Positions 8,556 to 17,912 are shown, counted from the stretch's first letter. The stretch is DNA of 64,000 nucleotides from Paracoccaceae bacterium (GCA_016744015.1 JADGFD010000012.1:1-64000); one strand, 5' to 3'. The notes: generated by a model from the sequence alone, not told the origin. Program-made: numbers and translations.

Positions 8556-11248
8556 GCCAGCCCCTCCAGAATTTTGGCCGATGTGATCGGCAGGGATGTG
8601 AAACGCACGCCGGTGGCGTCTTTTAGTGCGTTTGATATGGCGGGGGCGATGGAAACCATAACGGCCTCGGCAATGCCGCGCCCGGGGGCTTCGCCAATGG
8701 CGGGTAGCAATATCAACTCTTGGCTGCGCTCGCCCTCAACATAGGCATCGTTCAACGGTAAATCACGGTAGCGCGGCACGTGATATTTGTTGAGATTCCA
8801 AGTGCCATCGGCAGGGCCATCCATGCCGGGCGGCATATCTTCCAGAAGTGCCCAGCCCATGGCCATGGCCAGCCCACCTTGGGCCTGCCCGCTCACCAGC
8901 GGCTCCACATGAATGCGGCCGGCATTGAGAACCGTGACTGAATTTTCCACCTGCACGCGGCCTGAAATCGGGTCAACCACGAGCCCGATGAGGTTAATCG
9001 CAGGTGCATAGGCATAGCGGCCCGCGCGGGGGTTGCCTTTGGGGGCAATGGTGTTTTGGCGGGGCATCATCGTCCAGCCGCCCCCGAGGCTGGATTTGAT
9101 CGACAGCCCGTCGATTTCCAGCCGTGTGGGGCCCAAAATATCGTATTCGCCCGAGGCCCATGTGCCCTGAATATAGCCATGCGCCAGCGTGGCTGATGCG
9201 CCCATATTGGCGAAGTTCCACTTGGCGAGGTCGGCTTGGGGCAGCGGCGCTTTGCCGCCGGGGAGGTAGATAAGGTTGCCATCCACCCATGCGGTTTGCT
9301 CGGGGATGAGGCTGTCCAGCTCCCACGCATTTTGTGCTTGCGGCAAAAACGTCATCATAAACAGCGCCTTGGCGGCTTGTTCGGCCACGTGCACTTGGTG
9401 CAGGCCGGTAAGGCAGGCTGAAGAGGAACCAACGCCTTTGGCGGTCCATGTTGGGTCGGTCCACACGCCGTCGTAGGGGTCCTTTAGGCCGGTTTCACTA
9501 AAGAGCAGATAGCCGCCCATGGTAATGCTGCTCGCGTTGCGGCCAAGGATTTTGCCGACAACCGTAGCAAGGGTGGTGGCAGAGCCGTTGCCCATATCCA
9601 CCGCATCAGAGGCCACGGTTATGTTGCCCTCGGCATCCATTTCAACCGAGGCGACCACGCCGTCGCCCGAGGTGCCGTAAGCCTGAAGAGACATGGCCAT
9701 GCCGGTGCCGTAGACCTGCCCTTTGGCGGCATAGCTGGCTTGAATGGCGGCACGATCAGCCCAAACGGGGTGGTTGCGGGCGATTTTGAGCATCTCGGAT
9801 AGGCGCAGGCTTTGCTCGATTTCGCCGCCCGAAACCGTGCGGCCGCCTTCCACTACAATATTGTTTTGCCGGAGGTCAAACTGGTCCCAGCCTTGGTTAA
9901 CGCAGATCTCATCCAGTGCGGTTTCAATGGCGAAATAGGCTTGTGGGCCGCCAAAGCCGCGCTGGGAACCGCCGGAGATATTTTCGGAATGTTCGGCCTC
10001 TGCATGCACATTGGCCATCGGGATTTCGTAAGCCCCGCTAGAGCAGAGCGCGGCAAGCTGGGCAACGTAGGGCGAAAGGTTTTTGCGGCCGCCGCCGTCA
10101 AAATTATAGGTGGTTTTGTTGACCATGATTTTCTGGTCTGGCGTCACCGCAATTTCTCCGGTCAAGGTGCAGGCATGGCGCTTTAGGCCAACGCGGAATT
10201 GCTCAAAACGGTCATATTCCAGCCGCACGGGGTTGCCCTCGGAATAAGGGGCGGTGAGCGCCAGCATTAGCGAAAACGGCGAGGAATCCCGCCCGCCAAA
10301 ACCACCCCCCGGATAGCAGCTTTTCAGCGTGATATCGGTGAGGGTCACGGGAGCATCCGCGCTGTTATACATCTCGGCGATGTCCTTAACATCACCATCG
10401 GGTGATTGGGTGCCGAGCACCAGCTTTAGGTGGCCGCCATCATCCCAAACCAGCCCCGCCTCGGGCTCCATAAACATCGGGTCCATCGCGCGCATATCTG
10501 CCGAAAAGGGCTGTTTGATAAGGCCCGGGGTGTTGGCGAGATAGGCGTTAACCTGATCGGCATAAAATTTAGCGTTGGCGTCATAGGCATCAGAGGTTTC
10601 CTGCGCATAGGAAAAATCACCGCTTGGCTGATCATAGCGCACATACCATGTGGTGGGGCTGAATATTTTTTCAGGCGGCGGCGTGGTGGCCACGCCGTAA
10701 ACCTGAAAATCGGCGTCTTGGAATTGCATGGCGCTGCGGGCGGCGCGGTAGCTTTCAGCGCTATCAAACATCATAAGTGCCACGGCTTGGCCGAGGAAAT
10801 CTGGCGCATGGCCGCGCTTGACCACAAGATCATAGATATAGCTGTCGAGCTTATCAAAGCTGTTTTGTTGATCTATTTGCAAATCCCGCTTGCCGGTAAT
10901 CAGCGGGGTGCGAGCGGTGGCGTGCAGCTCGTCTCCATAAATGACCTTGGTGGGGGCTGCGCCTGCCGGAAGTGTGGAAAGATCAAGCCCGACAAAGCTT
11001 TGCTCTGTGGTGAGCGCGCGGGCAAAAAGCGCATACCATTGCTGGCCCTGCCAGCCCATATCAGCGGCGCTAAAATCGCGGGCATACACTTTTTGCCCCG
11101 TTACTTTGGCGAGGCCGTCTATCCGCTGGCTGGCATGGCCCGCGGTGCCAACTGACCGCTGGGCCCAGCCCCCTGCGGGCAAAACGCTGACGGCCACCAC
11201 CCCCACGCTTAGCTGCAAAAATGAACGTCGTGTTAAATTGTTAACCAT
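8552..11248 (-). CDS. Tat-exported molybdopterin aldehyde oxidase-type large subunit
   Basis: Molybdenum-cofactor hydroxylase large subunit, 898 aa, of the xanthine dehydrogenase family (isoquinoline-oxidoreductase/aldehyde oxidase-like, no FAD subunit nearby). A Tat signal RRSFLQLSVGVVAVSVLP at the N-terminus indicates periplasmic location. Cofactor motifs seen are GGGFGGRDSSPF and GSQRGFGGPQ; near the C-terminus AIGEAPGRG holds the probable catalytic Glu. GGGGAGG precedes the ATG. It heads the operon with the Fe-S subunit and cytochrome. The substrate is unknown; aldehydes or N-heterocycles are typical for the family. Confidence 0.92.
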   Translation of the reverse strand: MVNNLTRRSFLQLSVGVVAVSVLPAGGWAQRSVGTAGHASQRIDGLAKVTGQKVYARDFSAADMGWQGQQWYALFARALTTEQSFVGLDLSTLPAGAAPTKVIYGDELHATARTPLITGKRDLQIDQQNSFDKLDSYIYDLVVKRGHAPDFLGQAVALMMFDSAESYRAARSAMQFQDADFQVYGVATTPPPEKIFSPTTWYVRYDQPSGDFSYAQETSDAYDANAKFYADQVNAYLANTPGLIKQPFSADMRAMDPMFMEPEAGLVWDDGGHLKLVLGTQSPDGDVKDIAEMYNSADAPVTLTDITLKSCYPGGGFGGRDSSPFSLMLALTAPYSEGNPVRLEYDRFEQFRVGLKRHACTLTGEIAVTPDQKIMVNKTTYNFDGGGRKNLSPYVAQLAALCSSGAYEIPMANVHAEAEHSENISGGSQRGFGGPQAYFAIETALDEICVNQGWDQFDLRQNNIVVEGGRTVSGGEIEQSLRLSEMLKIARNHPVWADRAAIQASYAAKGQVYGTGMAMSLQAYGTSGDGVVASVEMDAEGNITVASDAVDMGNGSATTLATVVGKILGRNASSITMGGYLLFSETGLKDPYDGVWTDPTWTAKGVGSSSACLTGLHQVHVAEQAAKALFMMTFLPQAQNAWELDSLIPEQTAWVDGNLIYLPGGKAPLPQADLAKWNFANMGASATLAHGYIQGTWASGEYDILGPTRLEIDGLSIKSSLGGGWTMMPRQNTIAPKGNPRAGRYAYAPAINLIGLVVDPISGRVQVENSVTVLNAGRIHVEPLVSGQAQGGLAMAMGWALLEDMPPGMDGPADGTWNLNKYHVPRYRDLPLNDAYVEGERSQELILLPAIGEAPGRGIAEAVMVSIAPAISNALKDATGVRFTSLPITSAKILEGLA

Positions 11249-11457
11249 TCTAGCCTCCCCGTTTCGGCCCTGTGGCCGTTACCTTATGCTAAGCTACCCA
11301 ATGTCAAAACCGTGTCCGAAATGTGACATACCCACAGAAAAACCCGAGCATCTACCGCTATTAGCCTCATTTTGTTGCTAAAATTGAAAAGGTGTTTGAT
11401 ATCTGCGGTTAGAATGTGCAAACCATGATATGGTGAGTTAATTAAGGTTTGGGACTA

Positions 11458-13329
11458 ATGTCTGGGGTGTTTTGCAAGCTTTCACTGGTCAGGTCGATCC
11501 GGTTTCGCAAAGCCCGTGCGCTTTTGTTTTTTCTAATGCATGCCCCCGAGCAAGACCACCGGAGCGAAAAAATTGCCGATGTGTTTTGGGGGGATTACCC
11601 GCACACAAAGGCCATGGCCAGCCTGCGGCAAACTATCCGGCAAGTCCGGCTGTTGCTTTCAGAGGCTGACGGCTTGGCGCTCGAAACACGGCGCGGGCAT
11701 TTGCGGCTGCAATGCGAGGCGAATACGGCAATAGATGCCAGCATTTGCACCCTGCTCTCGAAGCCCCCTTGGGCGGAAGATATGGCGCAAGATCTGGGGC
11801 ATTACCTACAAGAATTTGAGCTGCTATTGGGCGTTTCTGAGGCGTTTGACAGCTGGCTTTCCATTCGTAAAGCACAGGCCACCCAAGGCATTGCCGAGGT
11901 GCTGGAAGCCAAATATACCACGCCGGAAGATGAAGCCCACGCTATGCAAGCGGCCAAGCTGGCGCAGGTGATAGAGCCTGCAAACGAGGTTGCGACTCGC
12001 CATGTGATGCGCCATTTTTGGGCCAATCAGCAGCCCAACCGGGCGATTGAGGCATATAACACTCTGTTTGACCACCTTGACCAGAATTTTGATCAAGATC
12101 CGGAAGTTGAAACCATTGACCTGCTCGCCAGCATCAAAATGGGCGAGGCGCTCCCTGAAAAAGCACCTGCGCCCGATGCGCCGCCCAAAATTCTGGTGCA
12201 GATGAAAAACGAGGACGGCCTTGCGCCGGAGGAGCAAAGCTTGCTCAATGTGCTTTTCCTTGATCTGCGGATGCGGCTTTCACGGTTTCGCGAATGGGAA
12301 ATCGCGGATGGCGAGCGGCCGGAAGTGGTGGATTTGGTTGTAAAAATTCAGCTATTACCACAAATGCCCAATGCGCCGCTGCATATCGAAATTTCCAATC
12401 CCGGCTCAAATAACCTGCTCTGGGCCGAGATGATCCCTGCTCCGCAGGAAAACTGGGATGAAAAAGTGCGCACTCAGCTGGGCAATATCGCCAATGCGCT
12501 GTCGATCGGGGCAGGGGGGAACCATGCCCCCACGCAAGAGGCCCGGATCTATGACCGCTGGCTGCGCTCGCAAGTGCTTATCGACCGCTGGTCACCCGAG
12601 ACCGAAGGCGAAGCTATTGATATGCTGAGCGATATCACCATAGACGCCCCGCGCTTTGGCCCCGCCCACGCAGAGCTGGCTGGCGCACTAAACGTGCGCC
12701 ACATTCTACTGCCCGGCACCAAGCAAACTGAAGCTGAAAAACAGCGCGCCCTGCATCACGCACTTGAGGCGATCTCGCTGGACCCGCTAGACACCCGGGC
12801 CCACCGTGTGCTGGCATGGTGCTATTGCCACAAGGCCGAGTTTGAACTGGCGGAATTTCATTTTGAGCAGGCGCTGCACCTGAACAGCTCCAACAGCCTG
12901 ACGCTGGCCTCTTGCGCGCTTGGATATGCCTTTGCGGGCCGGCACGCACCGGCCTTAGATATATGCCAACGGATGGTGAGCGCCCCCGAAGCGATGCAAC
13001 CTTTCCACCTAGTTTATATGGCTGCCGTGAATTACCTTGCAGGTAATTTTGAGCTTGCCAGTGAGCAATGCACGCAAGCGGGCGATTCCATGACAACGGC
13101 TGCTGGTGGCTGGCACGCGGCGGCCCTGTGCCAGCTTGGAGAGATGGATGACGCGCATCTGCGCGTGAACAGTTTTATCGGTGTCATAAAAAAGCAGTGG
13201 TCTTTGCCTGACCAGCCAGAGGATGGTGCCGTATTGGACTGGTATACCGCTTGCTTTCCTCTGCAAGATGAAAAAGTGCGCAAGGTCTTACGAAAAACCT
13301 TAGATCGTGCTCTGAAACATTCTGCTTGA
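11458..13329 (+). CDS. SARP-like regulator with BTAD and TPR domains
   Basis: 623-aa protein resembling SARP-type regulators: an N-terminal winged-helix region (RKARALLFFLMHAPEQDHRS to residue 75, with FWGDYPHTKAMASLRQTIRQVR), a bacterial transcriptional activation domain (about 95-215) and C-terminal TPR-like helices (about 395-560). I prefer ATG 11458 over the in-frame TTG at 11449. It diverges from the molybdenum hydroxylase operon across about 210 bp, so that operon is the likeliest target. The middle segment (about 240-350) resembles an adenylate cyclase-linked TPR protein linker but has no cyclase motif. Confidence 0.82.
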   Translation: MSGVFCKLSLVRSIRFRKARALLFFLMHAPEQDHRSEKIADVFWGDYPHTKAMASLRQTIRQVRLLLSEADGLALETRRGHLRLQCEANTAIDASICTLLSKPPWAEDMAQDLGHYLQEFELLLGVSEAFDSWLSIRKAQATQGIAEVLEAKYTTPEDEAHAMQAAKLAQVIEPANEVATRHVMRHFWANQQPNRAIEAYNTLFDHLDQNFDQDPEVETIDLLASIKMGEALPEKAPAPDAPPKILVQMKNEDGLAPEEQSLLNVLFLDLRMRLSRFREWEIADGERPEVVDLVVKIQLLPQMPNAPLHIEISNPGSNNLLWAEMIPAPQENWDEKVRTQLGNIANALSIGAGGNHAPTQEARIYDRWLRSQVLIDRWSPETEGEAIDMLSDITIDAPRFGPAHAELAGALNVRHILLPGTKQTEAEKQRALHHALEAISLDPLDTRAHRVLAWCYCHKAEFELAEFHFEQALHLNSSNSLTLASCALGYAFAGRHAPALDICQRMVSAPEAMQPFHLVYMAAVNYLAGNFELASEQCTQAGDSMTTAAGGWHAAALCQLGEMDDAHLRVNSFIGVIKKQWSLPDQPEDGAVLDWYTACFPLQDEKVRKVLRKTLDRALKHSA

Positions 13330-13342
13330 ACTATGGGCGTGC

Positions 13343-13367
13343 CGCCGCCATCGCGCCGATGGCGGCG
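13343..13367. terminator. Hairpin between convergent genes
   Basis: Eleven-base perfect stem (13343-13353 with 13357-13367) and a three-base loop, just after the SARP-like gene and before the end of the minus-strand operon. No clear U-tract follows on either strand, so it may stop transcription only weakly. Confidence 0.6.
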
Positions 13368-13374
13368 AAACCAT

Positions 13375-14046
13375 CTATCGGCACATGCTGGTCATATAAA
13401 TGCCGACGGCACGATGGAAAGCCTCAATTTGGCTGACTTTGTCTTCATCGGCCTGGGCGATCAATCCTGCCTCTATGGTGTCGGCAAAATGCTTGCGAAT
13501 TTGGTGCCAGTTCATGCTGTCCAAATCTTCAGGGCTTTCAACACTTGTCACCTTCTCTATGATGCCGTCGAGCATCCATGAAAGCATCAGGTTTTCGTCT
13601 ACCGGATAGGTGAGTGGTGGTTGAAAGGGTTTGCCAACTGCTGGCATTTCAAGCTGTTCCAGCCCCGTTTTCAAAGTGCCATCAGACGGAATGGCCACAA
13701 TGCGGATGTTTTTATCTTCGTGGATACAGCTGCCAGAGGTGCGGGTTTCAAAAATTACTTCCATGGCGGTGTTTTCGATGAGGGTGTTTTCTGTCATCTC
13801 GTCAAGTTGCCCAGGTGGCAGAGAATCGGCACGCATGCAAAGGCGCATGAGCTTGATTTCTTCCTCGGACGCTTTGCGATCTTCGCCCACACGCTCAGAC
13901 ATTTCGCCAATGAGTTTGCCCATATAAACCACATCCAGCGGGGTGCCGCCGGGGTTGTCTTGGGCGGGTAATACATTGTTGCCAACCAGATGAAATTTCG
14001 CCTCGCCAACGTCTCGGCCAACGATAATGTAGTCTTTTTCTGTCAT
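13375..14046 (-). CDS. Unknown protein of the YcaO-peroxidase operon
   Basis: 223 aa, not recognised. Mixed alpha/beta, acidic, no signal peptide and no membrane segment. Segments that could be used for searching are GGTPLDVVYMGKLIGEMSER (about 33-52), TSGSCIHEDKNIRIVAIPSDG (about 108) and a helical C-terminus DSMNWHQIRKHFADTIEAG. AAAAGGGG precedes the ATG. It starts 12 bases after the haem peroxidase gene ends and closes the minus-strand operon, so it probably acts with the peroxidase. Confidence 0.82.
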   Translation of the reverse strand: MTEKDYIIVGRDVGEAKFHLVGNNVLPAQDNPGGTPLDVVYMGKLIGEMSERVGEDRKASEEEIKLMRLCMRADSLPPGQLDEMTENTLIENTAMEVIFETRTSGSCIHEDKNIRIVAIPSDGTLKTGLEQLEMPAVGKPFQPPLTYPVDENLMLSWMLDGIIEKVTSVESPEDLDSMNWHQIRKHFADTIEAGLIAQADEDKVSQIEAFHRAVGIYMTSMCR

Positions 14047-14058
14047 AGGGTTCCCCTT

Positions 14059-15390
14059 TTAAGTATTTTCAATATAGCTAATAATTTCGGTCATGGATGT
14101 GTGGTCTGGTGCGATATTTTTATCTCCACCCGTGCTGATGGAACTGATTTTATGCCCCAAAAACCGGCGGAACAAGCCAGAGCCAAAAGGCCCCAAGCCA
14201 CCGTTTTGCCCATAAAACTGGGCTTCCAGCATCAACATCAGGAATAACGGCACTTGCGTAAAGGCTCCTTTGGGCACGCCCTGCACACCACATTCGGTGG
14301 CTTTTATATTAAACAGCCGTTCCAGCTCTGTTGCTGAAATATCACGCTTTAGCGCCTCCGGCAGGGTGGCGTGGGCCTTAAGCACATCAGCGTGCAGCTT
14401 ATCATATGGTAAGGCGATGATGGCTGATTTCAGGTCTGCCTCCATAATAGAGCGCCCCGAAAGCATGGTGAAAAGCGCGGAATAGCTGGCGCTAAAGCCG
14501 GTTTTATTGCGGGCTTCGGGGCCAAAAAACTGCTGCCAGTCTATGCGCCAGTTGCGCAGCTCGCCAACTTCGCCTTCGCGCAGCTGGCCAAACGGGAAGT
14601 CCCCGCCCGTATTCAGCCGATAACGCTTCAGCGGCAAGGCATGAAAGGCGCGCATGATGCCATTGAGCACGGGGATATCGCTGAGCAAAAACACTTTTTC
14701 CAGCTCGGCCTCATCCAGTGCCATGGCGGCTGGGTGGGCCAGCGCCGGGAGGATGTCTTGCATCACCACCGCATGCCATGTGCGCAATACCCGCTGGCGC
14801 GCGCGGGTGAAGACATCAAAAAAATAGGCATGTTCGGCATGGCTAGCCTCATCAAACCCGTCTGCGGCCATGATTTTACGCGCGGTTTTGTTGTGATACT
14901 GCATCCAAAGCACAGCCATTTTGTGCAGCATAAGTGTGGTGCGGTTGCGCATATCAGCGAGCAGAGGCTCGGCTGGCTCAGCGGGTGTATAGCGCACGTG
15001 GAGCGCAAGCGTGGCATTTTTATCAAGCCTAAACAAGCAGTTGCGCGCGTGATACAGCCCATGCGTGCCCACGGGGCCTTTGCCATAGATCGTTTCCAGC
15101 GTGAGCGGGTTTTCGATCAGATTGTAGCGTGCATTGGGCTGGCTTTCATCAGCATGATGGGCTGTCCAAGGCACGGCATGTGCGGCAAGCGTGTGGCCTA
15201 GATCATGGCCCATCAGCTGGGCCAAATAGGTGTATCCGGCGGGAATAACGGCATTGCTTTTGCAGCCCTCGCGCCACAGGGCCGTATCAAAAGCGAAGTC
15301 AGGGATGGCTTGCTTTTGCACCTGCCCGCGCGCCGAAAGCGGCTGGCTGTTATCCGTGGCGGTCTCAAAAAATCTGGTATCGTGGGGCAC
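14059..15390 (-). CDS. Animal-type haem peroxidase family protein
   Basis: 443-aa member of the animal haem peroxidase (An_peroxidase/peroxinectin-like) superfamily. The distal-site pattern is TYLAQLMGHDLGH (about residues 54-66), the D-x-R-N motif is ADMRNRTTL (about 145) followed by the HN pair in MQYHNKTARK (about 166), and the proximal His is most likely in IMRAFHALPLKRYRLN (about 240), aligning with the usual RFGHSxxR-x-Y-x-LN. Start is GTG 15390, with AAGGAG nine bases upstream. No signal peptide, so probably cytoplasmic. Family members oxidise halides, phenols or protein Tyr/Trp with peroxide; the substrate here is unknown. Confidence 0.85.
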   Translation of the reverse strand: MPHDTRFFETATDNSQPLSARGQVQKQAIPDFAFDTALWREGCKSNAVIPAGYTYLAQLMGHDLGHTLAAHAVPWTAHHADESQPNARYNLIENPLTLETIYGKGPVGTHGLYHARNCLFRLDKNATLALHVRYTPAEPAEPLLADMRNRTTLMLHKMAVLWMQYHNKTARKIMAADGFDEASHAEHAYFFDVFTRARQRVLRTWHAVVMQDILPALAHPAAMALDEAELEKVFLLSDIPVLNGIMRAFHALPLKRYRLNTGGDFPFGQLREGEVGELRNWRIDWQQFFGPEARNKTGFSASYSALFTMLSGRSIMEADLKSAIIALPYDKLHADVLKAHATLPEALKRDISATELERLFNIKATECGVQGVPKGAFTQVPLFLMLMLEAQFYGQNGGLGPFGSGLFRRFLGHKISSISTGGDKNIAPDHTSMTEIISYIENT

Positions 15391-15445
15391 GAGTTACTCT
15401 CCTTGGTTAACGTTTATTAAAGAAGTGTGAATCCACTGTGAATTC

Positions 15446-16228
15446 CTACAGAAGCGGGCCAAGCGTGCCGTCCCAGCTTGGCGCGCCTTGAATATCCGCC
15501 TTAACAACCACAATATTTAAGCCTGAGGGGCTACGGTCTTGCAAGGTGAAACTTACATTGGCATCGGTGAGGCTTTCTCCCGCAGTGTGGCTTTTAGTCT
15601 GTGGTCGCGGTTGCGGTGAGCCTGACGGGAAAAGTTGGCTTGCGTTTTTCTCCAAGCGTTCAGAAAATGCTTGCAAGCCAGCAGCAGGCACGCGCAGATT
15701 TAGCTCCATCAGGCCGAGCTCAATAAGCGCGGATTGTGCCGCTTTTTGGGGGCAAATATTGGCGCCAAAGCCTAGGATAGGTTGAGTTCCAGCGCGCGAG
15801 CGGCTTTGGGCGATGACGACGTGGATATGCGAAAAATCGGGTAGATACCACAGGTTGGTTTCCCGTTTTTCCAGAGCGCGGTGCCGCAGCGCGCTGAGCA
15901 AGGTTTCAGCACCAAGGGGCACGGCGTTAAGCGCGCCGTGCCACCACTCCCACAACGCCCAGCGCTCCAAACGCTCATGTAGCGCCTGCGTCGCGGCAAA
16001 GCCAAAATCTGGCCCAGCCGCCAGCCCCTCGCTGCTTTCTCCTTCATTTAAAGCAATGATTTCAGCTGTTTCCCCGAGACAACGGGAAAGCGCATCATAG
16101 CGAGAAAGCCCCGCCCCGCTGGCGGTTTTGCCTCCGACCAGTGCTTGCACGATTTTTAGATCAGGGGCAAAGAGGCTGGTTTGCCAATCATGCCTTTGCC
16201 AGCAGCTTTGGAGGGTGTTTCTCGCCAT
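15446..16228 (-). CDS. YcaO-domain protein
   Basis: ATP-dependent backbone-amide-modifying family. Three YcaO signatures are visible: GKTASGAGLSRYDALSRCLG followed by ETAEI (usual sGkGls...ALgEaiE), ALHERLERWALWEWWHG (usual GLlElvERda...wW), and LGFGANICPQKAAQSALIEL (usual GfGc...Al.rAl.El). The Glu pairs ExxE are the expected Mg-ATP ligands. I use ATG 16228 (260 aa); a TTG at 16339 would add 37 residues and neither has a clear ribosome site. A short inverted repeat (GGCGCA/TGCGCC) abuts the ATG. It heads the operon with the haem peroxidase, 55 bases downstream. Shorter than typical YcaO proteins, with no partner cyclodehydratase, dehydrogenase or TfuA gene seen. Confidence 0.85.
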   Translation of the reverse strand: MARNTLQSCWQRHDWQTSLFAPDLKIVQALVGGKTASGAGLSRYDALSRCLGETAEIIALNEGESSEGLAAGPDFGFAATQALHERLERWALWEWWHGALNAVPLGAETLLSALRHRALEKRETNLWYLPDFSHIHVVIAQSRSRAGTQPILGFGANICPQKAAQSALIELGLMELNLRVPAAGLQAFSERLEKNASQLFPSGSPQPRPQTKSHTAGESLTDANVSFTLQDRSPSGLNIVVVKADIQGAPSWDGTLGPLL

Positions 16229-16417
16229 AGGCGCATTCTGCGCCAAATCGAACCATTGGCCAAGCCTGTTCTTGCAAAGGGTATGCCTATTTTGTGAATT
16301 TACACCTTTTGCGGGACTCACACAGAAATCACGCAGCAATGGTTAATTGATCGTGTTGTAACGAGTACACGAGTTTAAAAATCAAAGGCGAATACGCTTT
16401 AAATGGGATGGGACATT

Positions 16418-16975
16418 ATGGGACGAAAAAGCACCACACGCATGCTGGGATGTGCGGAATATGAAGCAAAATGGATAGATGACAGCATGGCGGTGCAGCT
16501 CACGGCGCGCGGGTTTTTACCCTGTGCCAACCACTTTGCCCAGCTGGAAAAGCGCAGCAATGGCCGCTGGGAACTGGTTTTTTACACCCAAGATAGCAGT
16601 AAAGAGACGCATACGCCCTTTTGCCAGCAGGTCATAATGGTTGTTGAGGATGGCTGTAATACCGTTTTTGTAATGGATGCGCTTGGACAGCATGAGGTTT
16701 CCATACAGCAAGCTATCATTCAAGAGCCAAGCGACCAGCCCGGTATGCATATTGTATATGCCCGCAAAACGGCGGTGAATGTGCCGGATGAAACCTTTTT
16801 TACCCAACCGCTTGGCACCAAAGTTTTGCCAATTTATAGCCGCGCTTTCGGGCCTTCGAGCAAGGCTGAGTGTGACGCTTTTATCGCCGCGGCGAACAAT
16901 GACTTTATGATGGAGCTGGACGCGCTCCACGCAAAGATCGAGGGGGTCGAGCGGCAGGAAGACTCGCGCGGGTAG
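16418..16975 (+). CDS. Unknown protein divergent from ycaO operon
   Basis: 185 aa from ATG 16418 (an upstream in-frame ATG at 16403 would add five residues; GGGATGGGA before 16418 favours the shorter form). Not recognised. Begins MGRKSTTRMLGCAEYEAKW and contains VQLTARGFLPCANHFAQLEK, VVEDGCNTVFVMDALGQHEV and a C-terminal helix. Four Cys residues, no signal peptide. It diverges from the YcaO gene across less than 200 bp, so the two transcripts may share control and the protein may belong to the same system. Confidence 0.78.
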   Translation: MGRKSTTRMLGCAEYEAKWIDDSMAVQLTARGFLPCANHFAQLEKRSNGRWELVFYTQDSSKETHTPFCQQVIMVVEDGCNTVFVMDALGQHEVSIQQAIIQEPSDQPGMHIVYARKTAVNVPDETFFTQPLGTKVLPIYSRAFGPSSKAECDAFIAAANNDFMMELDALHAKIEGVERQEDSRG

Positions 16976-17007
16976 GCTGTGTGGTTTCCACGCCCCAAAA
17001 ACAGAAA

Positions 17008-17032
17008 TGGCCGCCGGATTTATCCGCGGCCA
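17008..17032. terminator. Hairpin between convergent genes
   Basis: TGGCCG with CGGCCA outside and CGGAT with ATCCG inside, one bulged C and a two-base centre. It lies between the plus-strand unknown gene and the minus-strand cold shock gene. No long U-tract. Confidence 0.55.
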
Positions 17033-17059
17033 CCCCAAGCTTGTGATCGAGCCTAAGCT

Positions 17060-17269
17060 CTAGTCATTCAATGACAGTTCGGAAGCTGCTTCACGGCCGT
17101 TGCGACCTTCTTCCAGCTCATATGTCACTTTTTGGTTGTCTTGCAGCCCTTGCAGGCCTGCGCGCTCAACAGCTGAAATGTGCACAAACACATCTTTGCC
17201 GCCGTCGTCAGGGGCAATGAAGCCATAACCCTTAGTGCCGTTAAACCATTTGACGGTGCCAGTTGCCAT
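17060..17269 (-). CDS. Cold shock protein (CspA family)
   Basis: 69-aa nucleic-acid-binding OB-fold protein. RNP1 is [10 protein letters not shown] and RNP2 is DVFVHISAV; the start [11 protein letters not shown] is canonical, with AAGGAG upstream, so the longer in-frame extension is rejected. Acts as an RNA chaperone; whether it is cold-induced cannot be told. A spacer of about 270 bp upstream, shared with a divergent gene, may carry a structured 5' leader. Confidence 0.96.
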   Translation of the reverse strand: MATGTVKWFNGTKGYGFIAPDDGGKDVFVHISAVERAGLQGLQDNQKVTYELEEGRNGREAASELSLND

Positions 17270-17543
17270 CCGCCTTCTCCTTAAATTGTGTGCCACCCGC
17301 GTTGTGCAGTGGCTCCGGTGCAGAAATCGGTCTTCAATATTGTTCGGGCAGTCTGCATTAAGGCGTCAGCGGAACTGTGAAAGACTTTACTCACACCCCC
17401 GTTTTTACCTATGTGTTGATGAAAATCAAGGATTTTGCGGCGATAACCTGTCATCTGGCCGATAAATTAGCCACATTTGGACTTAATTTCAGCAAAACTT
17501 CAGAATACGTTTGCCGTTCTTCCCGAATCATTGGAAATTGAAT

Positions 17544-17879
17544 ATGATAATCTATGGCCTGAAAAACTGTGATGTGGTGCGCAAGGCGCGCAAAGCGCTG
17601 CCGGAGGCGCGCATGCACGATGTGCGAGATGCGCCGCTGGACCGTGATACACTCGTGGAGTTTATGGCGGTTTTTCCAGATACATTGGTTAACAAGCGTT
17701 CAACGGCATGGCGAAAACTAACGGAAGAAGAGCGTGCCAACGATCCGATCGCTCTCTTGCAAGCCTATCCGGCCCTAATGAAACGCCCGTTGATTGCAAC
17801 GGGCGCCAAGCTCTATTTAGGGTGGTCGGCCGAAACCGAGCGCGCTATGCTTGCTGATCAAAAACCAGAGGCACGGTAA
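17544..17879 (+). CDS. ArsC/Spx-family protein
   Basis: 111-aa thioredoxin-fold protein of the ArsC/YffB family. Starts MIIYGLKNCDVVRKARKAL: the conserved Cys is present in the NCD motif but the second Cys of CxxC is replaced by Val. NKRSTAWRKL and KRPLIATG (the cis-Pro segment) are typical. YffB-type members are glutathione-dependent reductases of unknown substrate; arsenate reduction is not implied. Stands alone between the cold shock gene and the release factor gene. Confidence 0.85.
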   Translation: MIIYGLKNCDVVRKARKALPEARMHDVRDAPLDRDTLVEFMAVFPDTLVNKRSTAWRKLTEEERANDPIALLQAYPALMKRPLIATGAKLYLGWSAETERAMLADQKPEAR

Positions 17880-17912
17880 AGGGGCAATGCTACGCTTGCA
17901 GGGCGCCTGTGG

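Noticed and set aside
10430-11155. 241-codon open frame on the plus strand
   Set aside because: Antisense to the molybdenum hydroxylase large subunit, no ribosome site or recognisable domain.
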